A stretch of 39,772 bases of DNA from Bacteroidaceae bacterium (GCA_017427185.1 JAFRTJ010000060.1:1-39772); one strand, 5' to 3'; shown: positions 1 through 8,370, counted from the stretch's first letter. The notes: a model not told the origin generated them from the sequence alone. Numbers and translations: made by a program.

Positions 1-186
1 TATTTATATATATAAATATATATAATATGAATTTCTTTTTCAACTTTGCGTTGCTTGTTTTAGAACTGTAGCACTGCAACGCTGCAACGCTTGGGGTGTC
101 TCCTGATGTGGTGGACAGTCTTCCTGGCATCGTAGACATTGTTCCTGTTTTCGTGTGCTCTTTCCCTCCTGATGGGGGATGGAAGG

Positions 187-212
187 TGCTGCGGGAAAAT
201 TTTCCCTCAGCA
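187..212. repeat. 26-bp near-perfect palindrome
   Basis: A 14-bp perfect palindrome (GGGAAAATTTTCCC, 193-206) is extended by TGCTG on the left and CAGCA on the right, with one mismatched pair (C192/T207). It could form a cruciform or a hairpin on either strand. It is not followed by a clear T-tract, so a simple terminator is not the obvious reading. It may be a dispersed palindromic element, but this window holds only one copy. Confidence 0.7.
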
Positions 213-344
213 ATTTTGCATTTGTTAGACTGGAAGAGCCGCATGGGGTGGATGTGGGCCGAAATTTGGGCTGGCACCGACTTTCGTCCACCCAAAGCGT
301 GCCAACTTCCCCAGAATTCATCAACTTCCCCCAAATGGAGCAGC

Positions 345-385
345 CTTTTTAAACTTTTCACTTTTTAAACTTTTCACTTTTTAAA
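345..385 (+). repeat. 16-bp tandem repeat, 2.5 copies
   Basis: The unit CTTTTTAAACTTTTCA occurs at 345-360 and again at 361-376, followed by a partial third copy (CTTTTTAAA) at 377-385. It lies in non-coding AT-rich DNA. Confidence 0.85.
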
Positions 386-486
386 TGGCTAAATGGGACT
401 CTTCCTGCTCCTGAGCATCCATTTGAGTGGTTATCGTCATCATCATCGTTCTCGTTATTTTTTTTTTGAAAAAAAAACATAAAATG

Positions 487-519
487 TTTTTTCAGTCTCA
501 GATTTTTTTTGTACCTTTG
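487..519 (+). promoter_or_regulatory. Bacteroidota-type promoter for the 567 gene
   Basis: TACCTTTG at 512-519 matches the Bacteroidota -7 consensus TAnnTTTG. A T-rich stretch around 487-493 lies at about the right distance for the -33 element but is not a clean TTTG. It predicts an untranslated leader of roughly 40 nt before the ATG at 567. Confidence 0.55.
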
Positions 520-566
520 CCTTTGGAAATGATAAGAAAGATAGTTCACAATTAAAACCACGGAAC

Positions 567-1220
567 ATGAAACAGAAAGTACTTTTTTTGATGCTGCTTC
601 TCCTGCTGGGCTTGGCTGGGGGAAGTGTGATGGCAGGTGAACCCGTTGTGGAGCGCCAGGCTGGCATGAAGATCAAGCCGGGTAACGGAATCCGTCCTGC
701 TCGCCTCGACCGCAAGGAGTTGGCCAGGCAGAAAGGAATACGCCTCGATGGCAAGGAGTTGGACAGGATGGAGAAGATGCCTCTGAAGGAAGCCTCCGCC
801 GGCATGAAGCAAAGAAAGGACGCCCCTAAGCGTCAGGCGCCCATTCTTATCAAGGAGCAGCCCCCAGGGGAACTGACCACCTACTTGCGCAGCGGTGGAT
901 GCATTAGCGGTTCTTCTTGGGGCATCAGCACCAACGAGCAGCAGGGTGTGTTTGATGTGGTCATCGACGGCACGGATGCCTACATCAAGAACCCTTCGTG
1001 GTTTTTGAACGACTATCTTAATAGAAATATTTGGGTGAATGGAACCTATGACGAAGTGACTGGCACCATCAGCATCCCCATGGGGCAATATATCTACTGG
1101 GAAGAGGATGAGGACGGAGGATATGGCATTCAGATGATGTGGGGAAGCACCTATGTTTATACGGACGGAGGGAATGAAGGTTGTTTTTTAGGGACTGAAC
1201 TGGATGGAAGCGTAACATAA
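567..1220 (+). CDS. 5' fragment of the split surface protein (signal peptide half)
   Basis: This 217-codon open frame starts at ATG 567 and ends at the in-frame TAA at 1218-1220. A Sec signal peptide of about 23 residues is followed by a Lys/Arg/Glu-rich stretch (roughly residues 25-95) and then a Gly/Trp/Tyr-rich beta-type region (DGTDAYIKNPSWFLNDYLNR). The protein stops in the middle of what looks like a beta-strand-rich domain, which fits truncation. I do not recognise a named family. Confidence 0.6.
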   Translation: MKQKVLFLMLLLLLGLAGGSVMAGEPVVERQAGMKIKPGNGIRPARLDRKELARQKGIRLDGKELDRMEKMPLKEASAGMKQRKDAPKRQAPILIKEQPPGELTTYLRSGGCISGSSWGISTNEQQGVFDVVIDGTDAYIKNPSWFLNDYLNRNIWVNGTYDEVTGTISIPMGQYIYWEEDEDGGYGIQMMWGSTYVYTDGGNEGCFLGTELDGSVT

Positions 1221-1328
1221 ATCCGCTTCCAGATTGACAAGGAAGCAGGAACGATTACCCTTCTCGGTAGCGAGGGCAATCTGAAGGCTAACCTCCCCGA
1301 CAACTATAATGCAAAGGGAATCTACCTC

Positions 1329-2960
1329 ATGTATTCCGACGATGAGTCATTTATTGCAATTGAGTTCAACACGAAGGGCGAGGTGTTCCATGCTGTTCCT
1401 GCCGTTCCTGCCAACCCCACCGCAGACGACTGGTATGATTGCGGCGGCGTGAGCGGAAACTCTAAATTCTCTTTCACCCTGCCCACCACCGATGTGGATG
1501 GGAATCCGATTGATGATGAGAAGCTGAGCTACAGCATCTATACGGACAATGACCAGCTCTTCACCTTCGATGCTGGAACTTACTCCGAAGACCTGACAGA
1601 GGACATGACAGAGATTCCTTATTCAATATATAAGAATGCCTGGGACTTTTATAAGAATGCTGTTTTTTTCTACCGCACCAATGCAGAAGGGTATACTCCT
1701 CTGTTCACAAAACGCATAGGCATCCAGGTCCACTATACAATGGCTGGCGTAAAGAACTCGTCGGACATCGTCTATTGGTATCTTCCTGGAGTTCCTGCCA
1801 ACCCCACTGGAGTCAAGTGGTATGATGAAGGCGATGAGAGCGGATTCTCCAAATTCTATTTCACCCTGCCCACCAAGGACATGAATGGGAATGAACTCAA
1901 TAAGGAGAATTTGAGCTACAGCATCTATACGGACGAAGACCAGATCTTCACCTTCTCTGGCAGCGACTACACCTTTGACCTAGAAGAAGACGAGGAAATC
2001 ACAGAGGTGCCGTACGATCTATACTCCGACGCTGTTGATTTCAAAAATTATTTTGTGTATCTCTACCGCACCAATGAGGGTGACAACCGTCTGTTCACAA
2101 ATAAGATAGGCATCCAGGTTCACTACACGGTGGATGGCGTGAAGAACTCGTCGGAAATCGTCTATTTGTATCCCTTCCCTGCCGTTGCTGTCAATTTTGT
2201 CAACAACAAGGACAACAGCGCCCTTGTGGCAGAGAATGCTGACAAGAAGGCCGATGCAACCATCGAGGGCCGCACGATATTTGCTGGTGGTAAGTGGAAC
2301 ACCCTGTGCCTGCCCTTCAACCTCGATGCCGAACAGCTGGAAAGCTCTCCGCTGGCAGGATTCGAAGTGAAGGAACTGGATGTGGAGGAGAATGCTACCT
2401 ATGACCACATCACGGGCTACGAGAAGGATACCAAGACGCTGTGGCTGAACTTCAAGGACGCCACTCGTATCGAGGCTGGCAAGCCCTACCTCGTCAGGAA
2501 ACCAGCAGACGGCACGACCAGCGAGAACATCACAAATCCCGTATTCAAGAATGTGATCATCAATGACATCTCTCCCAGTGAAGTAACAGTAACGAGCGAG
2601 GACAAGACAGTCACCTTCGTGGCCACCTATGCACCAGTGGTATACGAAGAAGAGGACAAGTCTGTGCTGTTCCTCCAGGGCGAGAATCTCTACTATCCTG
2701 ACGGGAAGGCACCGACGACAATCAATTCCTTCCGCGCCTACTTCCCCTTGAACGGCATCTACGGAGGCACACCAGAGGAAGCATCCGACGTACACAACTT
2801 CGTGCTGAACTTCGGCGACGGCGAGACCACTGGCATAACGACCACGAAACTAACGAATCAAAATGTCGATTGGTTCAGCATCGATGGCCGCAAGCTCAAC
2901 CAGAAGCCTCAGCAGCGTGGAATCTACATCAGCAATGGCAGAAAGGTGATGGTCAAGTAA
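1329..2960 (+). CDS. 3' fragment of the split surface protein (repeats and sorting domain)
   Basis: This 543-residue frame runs from an internal ATG and has no signal peptide of its own. It contains two repeats of about 129 residues (each with a VPANPT start, a KLSYSIYTD/NLSYSIYTD-type core, IGIQVHYT and VKNSS). A beta-rich domain with the motif WNTLCLPFNLD follows, a motif I associate with Bacteroidales surface proteins. A C-terminal sorting-type segment ends in GRKVMVK. The true start is almost certainly the ATG at 567, before the nonsense codon; if this part is expressed alone it would stay in the cytoplasm. Confidence 0.65.
   Translation: MYSDDESFIAIEFNTKGEVFHAVPAVPANPTADDWYDCGGVSGNSKFSFTLPTTDVDGNPIDDEKLSYSIYTDNDQLFTFDAGTYSEDLTEDMTEIPYSIYKNAWDFYKNAVFFYRTNAEGYTPLFTKRIGIQVHYTMAGVKNSSDIVYWYLPGVPANPTGVKWYDEGDESGFSKFYFTLPTKDMNGNELNKENLSYSIYTDEDQIFTFSGSDYTFDLEEDEEITEVPYDLYSDAVDFKNYFVYLYRTNEGDNRLFTNKIGIQVHYTVDGVKNSSEIVYLYPFPAVAVNFVNNKDNSALVAENADKKADATIEGRTIFAGGKWNTLCLPFNLDAEQLESSPLAGFEVKELDVEENATYDHITGYEKDTKTLWLNFKDATRIEAGKPYLVRKPADGTTSENITNPVFKNVIINDISPSEVTVTSEDKTVTFVATYAPVVYEEEDKSVLFLQGENLYYPDGKAPTTINSFRAYFPLNGIYGGTPEEASDVHNFVLNFGDGETTGITTTKLTNQNVDWFSIDGRKLNQKPQQRGIYISNGRKVMVK
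1404..2177 (+). repeat. Two in-frame tandem repeats of about 387 bp
   Basis: The first copy begins at 1404 and the second at 1791, giving a period of 387 bp (129 codons). Matching landmarks in both copies are VPANPT, the WYD motif, FTLPT, the LSYSIYTD core, IFTF/LFTF, IGIQVHYT and VKNSS(D/E)IVY. Internal duplication of an extracellular beta domain explains it. Confidence 0.85.
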
Positions 2961-3025
2961 TCGACGATGACGAAGACGAAGACGATGACTGGTAAATGGA
3001 AAATGATTAAATGGTAAAAGAAGTT

Positions 3026-3199
3026 ATGAAAAAGATATATCAGAACCCCAAGATGAAGCTGATGAGACTCTCATCGACTCAGATAATCTGCCAGAGTATC
3101 AAGAAGACCAACGGCTCAGGCGGCACGCCAGGCTACGGCGGTGGAGGCAATGGCGAAGCCTCCGCTCCAGAAATGGGCTGGGACGACTGGGAGGAATAA
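3026..3199 (+). CDS. 57-aa Gly-rich peptide with acidic WDDWEE tail
   Basis: I prefer the ATG at 3026 (MKKIYQNPKMKLMRL) over the ATG at 3011, because short Bacteroidales peptides often begin MKK-Y-x-x-P and because GTAAAAGAAG lies just upstream. The peptide has a basic amphipathic N-terminal part containing one Cys (LSSTQIICQSIKK), then a Gly/Ser/Pro-rich linker (GSGGTPGYGGGG) and an acidic aromatic end (MGWDDWEE). No hydrophobic signal peptide is present. It lies 65 bp after the split surface-protein gene on the same strand and may be co-transcribed. The function is unknown. The leader-plus-Gly-rich-core layout is reminiscent of small modified or secreted peptides, but that is only a resemblance. 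Confidence 0.6.
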   Translation: MKKIYQNPKMKLMRLSSTQIICQSIKKTNGSGGTPGYGGGGNGEASAPEMGWDDWEE

Positions 3200-3222
3200 T
3201 CGGTTAGCGGAAAACTCTGAGT

Positions 3223-3267
3223 AATCCGAGATATCCGAGTTATCTGAGTTATCCGAGTTATCCGAAT
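3223..3267 (+). repeat. Five copies of a 9-bp repeat
   Basis: Units related to TATCCGAGT follow one another without gaps (aatccgaga, tatccgagt, tatctgagt, tatccgagt, tatccgaat). They lie between the small peptide gene and a terminator hairpin and are non-coding. A 12-bp direct repeat, CGTTGACGATGG-like, follows at about 3271-3292. Confidence 0.75.
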
Positions 3268-3320
3268 CATCGTTGACGATGGCGTTGACGATGAATGGGT
3301 AAATCGCAAAAGAGCAAAAG

Positions 3321-3360
3321 AAAAGAGGCTGGCGGATTCCGCTGGCCTCTTCTCTGTTTA
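3321..3360 (+). terminator. Terminator after the peptide gene
   Basis: AGAGGC at 3324-3329 pairs with GCCTCT at 3345-3350, and an inner GCGG/CCGC stem closes on a short loop. A weakly T-rich stretch (TCTCTGTTTA) follows. The hairpin separates the surface-protein region from the ATPase operon. Confidence 0.6.
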
Positions 3361-3456
3361 TCTCGCTAACCGTTAACCTGTAACTATCGATTCTGGGCCT
3401 TTCTTTCGAGTTTTCCCCTGTTGGATGGCGGGAAAGTGGAAAAAGTGGGCGGTATG

Positions 3457-3488
3457 TTGGGAAATGTGAGGGGAATTATGTATCTTCG
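3457..3488 (+). promoter_or_regulatory. Probable promoter of the V-type ATPase operon
   Basis: TTGG at 3457-3460 and TATCTTCG at 3481-3488, separated by 20 bp, approximate the Bacteroidota TTTG / TAnnTTTG promoter with one mismatch in each element. It lies 70 bp before the first ATPase gene and after a terminator, and the operon shows no better candidate upstream. Confidence 0.45.
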
Positions 3489-3557
3489 CAGCGCGAAAAG
3501 GGAGAAATCCTTTACCAAAGGTAAAAAAAGCGATAAAAATCACATAGAAAATACAGC

Positions 3558-4145
3558 ATGGAAAAAATTCAAGAACTCACCGAAAAGCTCTATCGAGAGG
3601 GCGTGGAGAAAGGTCAGGCTGAGGCCAGCCGCATCATCGAGGAGGCTAAGCAACAGGCTTCCCAGATACTGGCTGAGGCCAGGGAGCAGGCTCAAGGCAT
3701 CGAGGCTCAGGCTCAGAAGAAGGCTGCAGAACTGAACGCCAACACAAAGAGTGAACTGAAGTTGTATACAGGTCAGGCGATGAGCGCCCTGAAGAGCGAG
3801 ATTGCCAATGTGCTGACGAACGGAGTTGTGGAGAAGGCTGTGGCTGACCTGACAGACAGCAAGGACTTCCTGGGTCAGTTTGCCGTTGCGCTGGCAAGCA
3901 AGTGGGCAGAAGACGAGCCCATCGTGATCAGCAGCAGCGAGGCAGAGAGCCTGAAATCTTACTTCGCAGCCCACGCTAAGGCTCTTTTGGACAAAGGGGT
4001 GACCATCGAGAAGGTCTCTGGCAAGCCCACCCTGTTGAGCATTTCGCCTGCCGACGGAAGCTACAAGGTGAACTTTGGCAAGGAGGAGTTCGAGACGTAT
4101 TTCAAGAACTTCCTGCGTCCGCAATTGGTGGAAATGTTGTTTTGA
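3558..4145 (+). CDS. atpE: V/A-type ATPase subunit E
   Basis: Subunit E forms a peripheral stalk of the rotary V/A-type ATPase. The 195-residue protein starts MEKIQELTEKLYREGVEKG, followed by a long Ala/Glu/Gln-rich helix (EEAKQQASQILAEAREQAQ, residues about 28-70). This is the typical E-subunit coiled coil, with a globular C-terminal part that would bind the A/B head. Length and domain order are normal for the family. It is the first gene of a seven-gene operon, and the next gene starts 127 bp later. Assignment rests on the coiled-coil character and on position at the head of an unmistakable V-ATPase operon. Confidence 0.85.
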   Translation: MEKIQELTEKLYREGVEKGQAEASRIIEEAKQQASQILAEAREQAQGIEAQAQKKAAELNANTKSELKLYTGQAMSALKSEIANVLTNGVVEKAVADLTDSKDFLGQFAVALASKWAEDEPIVISSSEAESLKSYFAAHAKALLDKGVTIEKVSGKPTLLSISPADGSYKVNFGKEEFETYFKNFLRPQLVEMLF

Positions 4146-4272
4146 TCCTCAGGTCTCCGTTTCTTGCGGTCCTGCAGCCTGCCTTCCAGGTAAAGGAGAC
4201 GGCACGAGGAGCTCTCGCGAGGAATCTGGAGGAAAAAGGGATTGAGCATTATCGAATCAAGAATAGTACCAG

Positions 4273-5190
4273 ATGGGAAATTATTATTGCATGATGGCAG
4301 GTTTGCCGGAGATCAACCTCTCCGACTCGATGCCAAGTGTCTCGCTTCAGGAGGTGAGGGAACAATGCGAGGAGGTTCTCAACAAGGCCGACAAGCAGCT
4401 TCTCTACTACTATTATCTCCATTGGGACTGCCAAAACATCGTAAAACTGCTGAAGAACCCTGACGCTGAGCTGGAGATCTTTGGGAACTTCACGATGGAT
4501 CAGTATCAGGACTTGCTGACTTCGGCCCGCGAGATGAACTTCAACGTGCACCGCTATCCTGCCTTCATGAGTATGTTCGCACGTGACTACTCGTACAACA
4601 AGGATAAGGCAGGCTTCTATGCTGAGGACGAGATGATGTACCAGTACCTCAGGTTCGCGATGAAGTGTCCCAACAAGATGATCAGACAATGGTACTCGAT
4701 GCAGTTGGACATCAACAATATCCTGACGGCCATGATAGCGCGCCAGAACGGATGGAACATCGCTGAGTTCATCCAGGGGAGCAACGAGGTGACGGAAATG
4801 ATCCTGACCAACAAGACGAAGGATTTCGACCTGTCGAACGAGCTTGACTACGTGAAGGAGCTGATGAAGATTGTGGAAGAGCCCGACCCTGTACAGAAGG
4901 AGCGCCGCATCGACGCTTTCAAGTGGGGTTGGCTGGACGAGAAGACTTTCCTCGAGCCCTTCAGCATTGAGTCAGTATTTGCCTACCTGTGCAAGCTGGA
5001 GATGCTCCACCGTTGGGAGGTGCTGGATCCTGAGAAGGGAAAGGAGACCTTCAGGCGCATCATCGATGACCTGCGTGGTGAGGCGAAAGTGCCAGATGAA
5101 TTCAAGGCAAAGACGGCTGCTGCAAGTCGCGGCAGGTATACCCATCAGCGCTCGAGTGAGCAGCTTGTGGGAGAAGACAAATTAGTGTAA
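4273..5190 (+). CDS. DUF2764 family protein, probable V-ATPase subunit C equivalent
   Basis: This 305-residue, largely helical soluble protein starts MGNYYCMMAGLPEINLSD, the characteristic beginning of the DUF2764 family that sits between subunits E and A in Bacteroidales V-ATPase operons. No canonical subunit C (NtpC/AtpC) gene is present in the operon. The position and the helical YYYLHWDCQNIVKLL-type segments suggest that it replaces subunit C, which couples the central stalk to the membrane rotor. That role is inferred from context. The gene ends 25 bp before atpA and is clearly co-transcribed with it. Confidence 0.8.
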   Translation: MGNYYCMMAGLPEINLSDSMPSVSLQEVREQCEEVLNKADKQLLYYYYLHWDCQNIVKLLKNPDAELEIFGNFTMDQYQDLLTSAREMNFNVHRYPAFMSMFARDYSYNKDKAGFYAEDEMMYQYLRFAMKCPNKMIRQWYSMQLDINNILTAMIARQNGWNIAEFIQGSNEVTEMILTNKTKDFDLSNELDYVKELMKIVEEPDPVQKERRIDAFKWGWLDEKTFLEPFSIESVFAYLCKLEMLHRWEVLDPEKGKETFRRIIDDLRGEAKVPDEFKAKTAAASRGRYTHQRSSEQLVGEDKLV

Positions 5191-5215
5191 GGAGAAAAAA
5201 CAATAAATAGATAAG

Positions 5216-6955
5216 ATGACAAAAGGAACTGTTAGTGGCGTCGTTTCCAACATGGTGACCCTCCGTGTGGATGGTCCTGTGATGCAGGGAGAGATTTGCT
5301 ACATTACGACGGGAGGTGACCGCCTGATGGCCGAAGTAATCAAGATTATCGGTCAGGACGTGTACGTTCAGGTCTTCGAGAGCACTCGCGGCCTGAAAGT
5401 GGGCGCAGAGGCTGAATTCACCGGTCACATGCTGGAGATCCAGTTGGGTCCTGGCATGTTGAGTAAGAACTATGATGGTCTGCAGAACGACCTGGACAAG
5501 ATGGAGGGTGTATTCCTGAAGCGCGGCCAGTACACGGAACCTCTGGACGCAGAGCGTGAATGGGATTTCTCGCCATTGGTGAAGGTGGGTGATCAGGTGC
5601 AGGAAAGCGATTGGCTGGGCGAGGTGGAAGAAAACCATCAGCCCCTGAAGATTATGGCCCCCTTCCAGATGAAGGGTACAGCTGTGGTAAAGAGTATCGT
5701 CGAGGCAGGAAAGTACAGGATTCACGACGTGGTGGCTGTGCTGACCGACGAGCAAGGCAACGATATCAAGGTGGATATGGTTCAGCATTGGCCCGTGAAG
5801 TTCGCTATGACGAACTATGCCGCCAAACCCCGTCCATTCAAGCTGCTGGAGACGGGTGTGCGCACCATCGACACGTTCAACCCTATCGTGGAAGGAGGTA
5901 CAGGTTTCATCCCTGGTCCCTTCGGTACGGGTAAGACGGTGCTCCAGCACGCCATCTCGAAGCAGGCTGAGGCCGACATCGTAATCATCGCTGCCTGCGG
6001 TGAGCGTGCGAATGAGGTGGTGGAGATCTTCACGGAGTTTCCAGAGCTGGTGGATCCGCATACAGGCCGCAAGCTGATGGAGCGTACCATCATCATCGCC
6101 AACACCAGCAACATGCCCGTTGCCGCCCGCGAGGCTTCTGTATATACCGCTATGACGATGGCCGAGTACTACCGCTCGATGGGTCTGCGTGTCCTCCTGA
6201 TGGCCGACTCCACTTCCCGTTGGGCTCAGGCTTTGCGCGAGATGAGTAACCGAATGGAGGAATTGCCAGGACCTGATGCCTTCCCTATGGATTTGGGTGC
6301 GCTGATCAGCAACTTCTATGGACGTGCAGGATACGTCTATCTGAAGAACGGCAAGGTGGGTAGCGTCACTTTCCTGGGTACCGTATCGCCCGCTGGCGGT
6401 AACCTGAAGGAGCCTGTGACAGAGAACACCAAGAAGGTGGCTCGCTGCTTCTATGGACTCGAGCAGGAACGTGCCGACAAGAAACGCTATCCAGCCGTGA
6501 ACCCCATCGACTCCTATTCGAAGTACCTGGAATACCCAGAATTTGCCGAATACATCAAGGAAAACATCAACGAAGAGTGGATTCCCAAGGTAATGAAGCT
6601 GAAGACCCGCATGCAGCGTGGTAAGGAGATTGCTGAGCAGATCAACATCCTGGGCGATGATGGTGTGCCCGTGGAGTATCATGTGACTTTCTGGAAGAGC
6701 GAGGTAATCGACTTTGTCATCCTCCAGCAGGATGCCTTCGATGAAGTGGATGCCGTAACGCCCTTGGAGCGTCAGGAGGAAATCCTGAACCTGGTGACAG
6801 AGATTTGCGAGAAAGAGTATGACCAGTTCGACACCTTCCTGGATGTGGTGGACTACTTCAAGAAGATGATCAACCTGTGCAAGCAGATGAATTACTCCGT
6901 TTTCAGGAGCGAGGAATATTACGAGTTCAAGAAGCAAGTGCAGGCAATGTTATAA
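5216..6955 (+). CDS. atpA: V/A-type ATPase catalytic subunit A
   Basis: This is the catalytic ATP-binding subunit of the head. The 579-residue protein has the Walker A motif GPFGTGKT at residues 234-241, the insert between about residues 115 and 190 that is diagnostic of A subunits, and the downstream block LLMADSTSRWAQALREMSNR followed by EELPGPDAFP. The P-loop has Thr where many A subunits have Ser (GPFGSGKT), a conservative change. The length is normal. It is followed 12 bp later by atpB. The assignment is secure. Whether the complex works mainly as an ion-pumping ATPase or as a synthase cannot be told from this gene. Confidence 0.97.
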   Translation: MTKGTVSGVVSNMVTLRVDGPVMQGEICYITTGGDRLMAEVIKIIGQDVYVQVFESTRGLKVGAEAEFTGHMLEIQLGPGMLSKNYDGLQNDLDKMEGVFLKRGQYTEPLDAEREWDFSPLVKVGDQVQESDWLGEVEENHQPLKIMAPFQMKGTAVVKSIVEAGKYRIHDVVAVLTDEQGNDIKVDMVQHWPVKFAMTNYAAKPRPFKLLETGVRTIDTFNPIVEGGTGFIPGPFGTGKTVLQHAISKQAEADIVIIAACGERANEVVEIFTEFPELVDPHTGRKLMERTIIIANTSNMPVAAREASVYTAMTMAEYYRSMGLRVLLMADSTSRWAQALREMSNRMEELPGPDAFPMDLGALISNFYGRAGYVYLKNGKVGSVTFLGTVSPAGGNLKEPVTENTKKVARCFYGLEQERADKKRYPAVNPIDSYSKYLEYPEFAEYIKENINEEWIPKVMKLKTRMQRGKEIAEQINILGDDGVPVEYHVTFWKSEVIDFVILQQDAFDEVDAVTPLERQEEILNLVTEICEKEYDQFDTFLDVVDYFKKMINLCKQMNYSVFRSEEYYEFKKQVQAML

Positions 6956-6967
6956 TATAATTAAGGT

Positions 6968-8296
6968 ATGGCTACAGCATTTCAAAAAATATACACACAG
7001 ATAAGTCAGATAACCAAAGCCACATGCTCGCTGCATGCAAAGGGCGTAGGATACGACGAGCTTGCCACCATCAACGGCAAGTTGGCTCAGGTGGTGAAGA
7101 TCATGGGAGACGAAGTCACCCTGCAGGTGTTTGAAGGAACAGGTGGCATCCCCACCAACGCAGAGGTTACCTTTCTTGGCAAGAGCCCTTCGCTGAAGGT
7201 CAGTGACCAGTTGGCAGGACGCTTCTTCAACGCTTACGGTCAGCCTATCGATGGCGGTCCTGAGATAGAAGGCAGGGAAGTGGAGATTGGCGGTCCCAGC
7301 GTGAATCCTGTTCGACGCAAGCAACCCAGCGAGCTGATTGCGACTGGTATTGCAGGTATCGACCTCAACAACACTCTCGTGTCTGGTCAGAAGATTCCTT
7401 TCTTTGCCGATCCTGACCAACCTTTCAACGAAGTGATGGCGTTGGTGGCTATGCGCGCAAAGGCAGACAAAATCATCCTGGGAGGTATGGGTATGACGAA
7501 CGATGACTATTACTTCTTCCGCAACACCTTCTCCAACGCAGGTGCCCTGGATCGCATCATCTCGTTCATCAATACCACAGAGGATCCTGCCGTAGAGCGT
7601 CTGCTGGTACCTGATATGGCTTTGGCTGCAGCAGAATACTTTGCTGTGGAGAAGCATGAGACCGTACTTGTCCTGCTGACGGACATGACCTCGTATGCAG
7701 ACTCTCTCTCCATTGTCAGCAACCGTATGGACCAGATTCCATCCAAGGACTCAATGCCAGGCTCTCTCTATTCAGACTTGGCTAAGATCTACGAGAAGGC
7801 TGTTCAGTTCCCAGAGAGCGCAGGTGGCGGCAGCATTACCATCATCGCTGTGACAACCCTAAGCGGAGGCGACATTACGCATGCTGTACCCGATAATACG
7901 GGTTACATTACTGAGGGCCAGCTGTACCTGCGTCGTGATTCAGATATTGGTAAGGTGATTGTGGATCCCTTCCGTTCGCTGTCTCGTCTGAAGCAGTTGG
8001 TAGCAGGCAAGAAGACTCGCAAGGACCACTCTCAGGTGATGAATGCCGCTATCCGTCTGTATGCCGACGCTGCCAATGCAAAGACAAAGTTGGAGAACGG
8101 TTTCGACCTGACCGATTACGACAATCGTTGTCTGGACTTTGCGAAGGAGTATGCTGACAAGCTGCTTGCCATCGATGTGAATCTGGATACGACTGAGATG
8201 CTCGATGTCACTTGGAGTCTTTTCCGCAAGTACTTCAAGTTGGAAGAAGTCAACATAAAGAAAGAATTCACGGATCAATATTGGACAAATGCATAA
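6968..8296 (+). CDS. atpB: V/A-type ATPase subunit B
   Basis: This is the non-catalytic, nucleotide-site-contributing partner of subunit A. The 442-residue protein contains QLAGRFFNAYGQPIDGGPEI, then the B-subunit region SGQKIPFFADPDQPFNEVMA in place of a Walker A P-loop, and later LLTDMTSYADSL and ESAGGGSITIIAV. Loss of the P-loop is normal in B subunits and is not a defect. It lies directly behind atpA, and a 71-bp gap containing heptamer repeats separates it from atpD. Confidence 0.96.
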   Translation: MATAFQKIYTQISQITKATCSLHAKGVGYDELATINGKLAQVVKIMGDEVTLQVFEGTGGIPTNAEVTFLGKSPSLKVSDQLAGRFFNAYGQPIDGGPEIEGREVEIGGPSVNPVRRKQPSELIATGIAGIDLNNTLVSGQKIPFFADPDQPFNEVMALVAMRAKADKIILGGMGMTNDDYYFFRNTFSNAGALDRIISFINTTEDPAVERLLVPDMALAAAEYFAVEKHETVLVLLTDMTSYADSLSIVSNRMDQIPSKDSMPGSLYSDLAKIYEKAVQFPESAGGGSITIIAVTTLSGGDITHAVPDNTGYITEGQLYLRRDSDIGKVIVDPFRSLSRLKQLVAGKKTRKDHSQVMNAAIRLYADAANAKTKLENGFDLTDYDNRCLDFAKEYADKLLAIDVNLDTTEMLDVTWSLFRKYFKLEEVNIKKEFTDQYWTNA

Positions 8297-8343
8297 TGCT
8301 TGATGAACACCCCTGTGAGAATATCATGTTGGTATAAAAATTC

Positions 8344-8370
8344 ATTACGCGTTACGCATTATACATTATG
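8344..8370 (+). repeat. Heptamer repeats running into the atpD start
   Basis: Four imperfect 7-bp units (ATTACGC, GTTACGC, ATTATAC, ATTATG) fill the 27 bases that end with the atpD start codon. No Shine-Dalgarno-like sequence is visible within them. Confidence 0.6.

Larger units (their letters stand above)
1..566. other. Non-coding left flank
   Basis: I see no convincing gene here. The first 30 bases are an alternating AT run. The short open frames in this stretch have no ribosome-binding site, signal peptide or recognisable domain, and they cross a palindrome. The recognisable contents are a palindrome at 187-212, a 16-bp tandem repeat at 345-385, a poly-T/poly-A inverted stretch near 459-478 and a promoter at about 487-519 for the gene starting at 567. 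Confidence 0.6.
567..2960 (+). pseudogene. Secreted T9SS-type surface protein interrupted by one in-frame TAA
   Basis: Positions 567-1220 and 1329-2960 are in the same reading frame, and the 108 bases between them are open and coding-like (they begin IRFQIDKEAGTITLLG). A single TAA at 1218-1220 is therefore the only thing splitting a frame of 797 sense codons. The N-terminus (MKQKVLFLMLLLLLGLAGG) is a signal peptide. Two tandem repeats of about 129 residues occupy the middle. The C-terminus (WFSIDGRKLNQKP, then GIYISNGRKVMVK) looks like a T9SS C-terminal sorting domain. The export signal and the sorting signal fall on opposite sides of the stop, so neither fragment alone could be exported and surface-attached. 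Readings, in order of likelihood: a recent nonsense mutation, a sequencing error, or read-through. The function of the intact protein is unknown. Confidence 0.75.

Noticed and set aside
96..368. Possible 90-aa gene in the left flank
   Set aside because: It has no ribosome-binding site, crosses the palindrome at 187-212 and the 16-bp repeat, and has no recognisable domain.
2957..2995. Acidic IDDDEDEDDDW-like tail in a shifted frame after the surface protein stop
   Set aside because: It would need a frameshift past a normal sorting-type C-terminus. A low-complexity coincidence is more likely, although it resembles the WDDWEE end of the next peptide.
5102..6937. 611-codon open frame on the minus strand
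   Set aside because: It lies entirely antisense to atpA and the DUF2764 gene and has His/Leu-rich, low-information composition; it is a codon-bias shadow.
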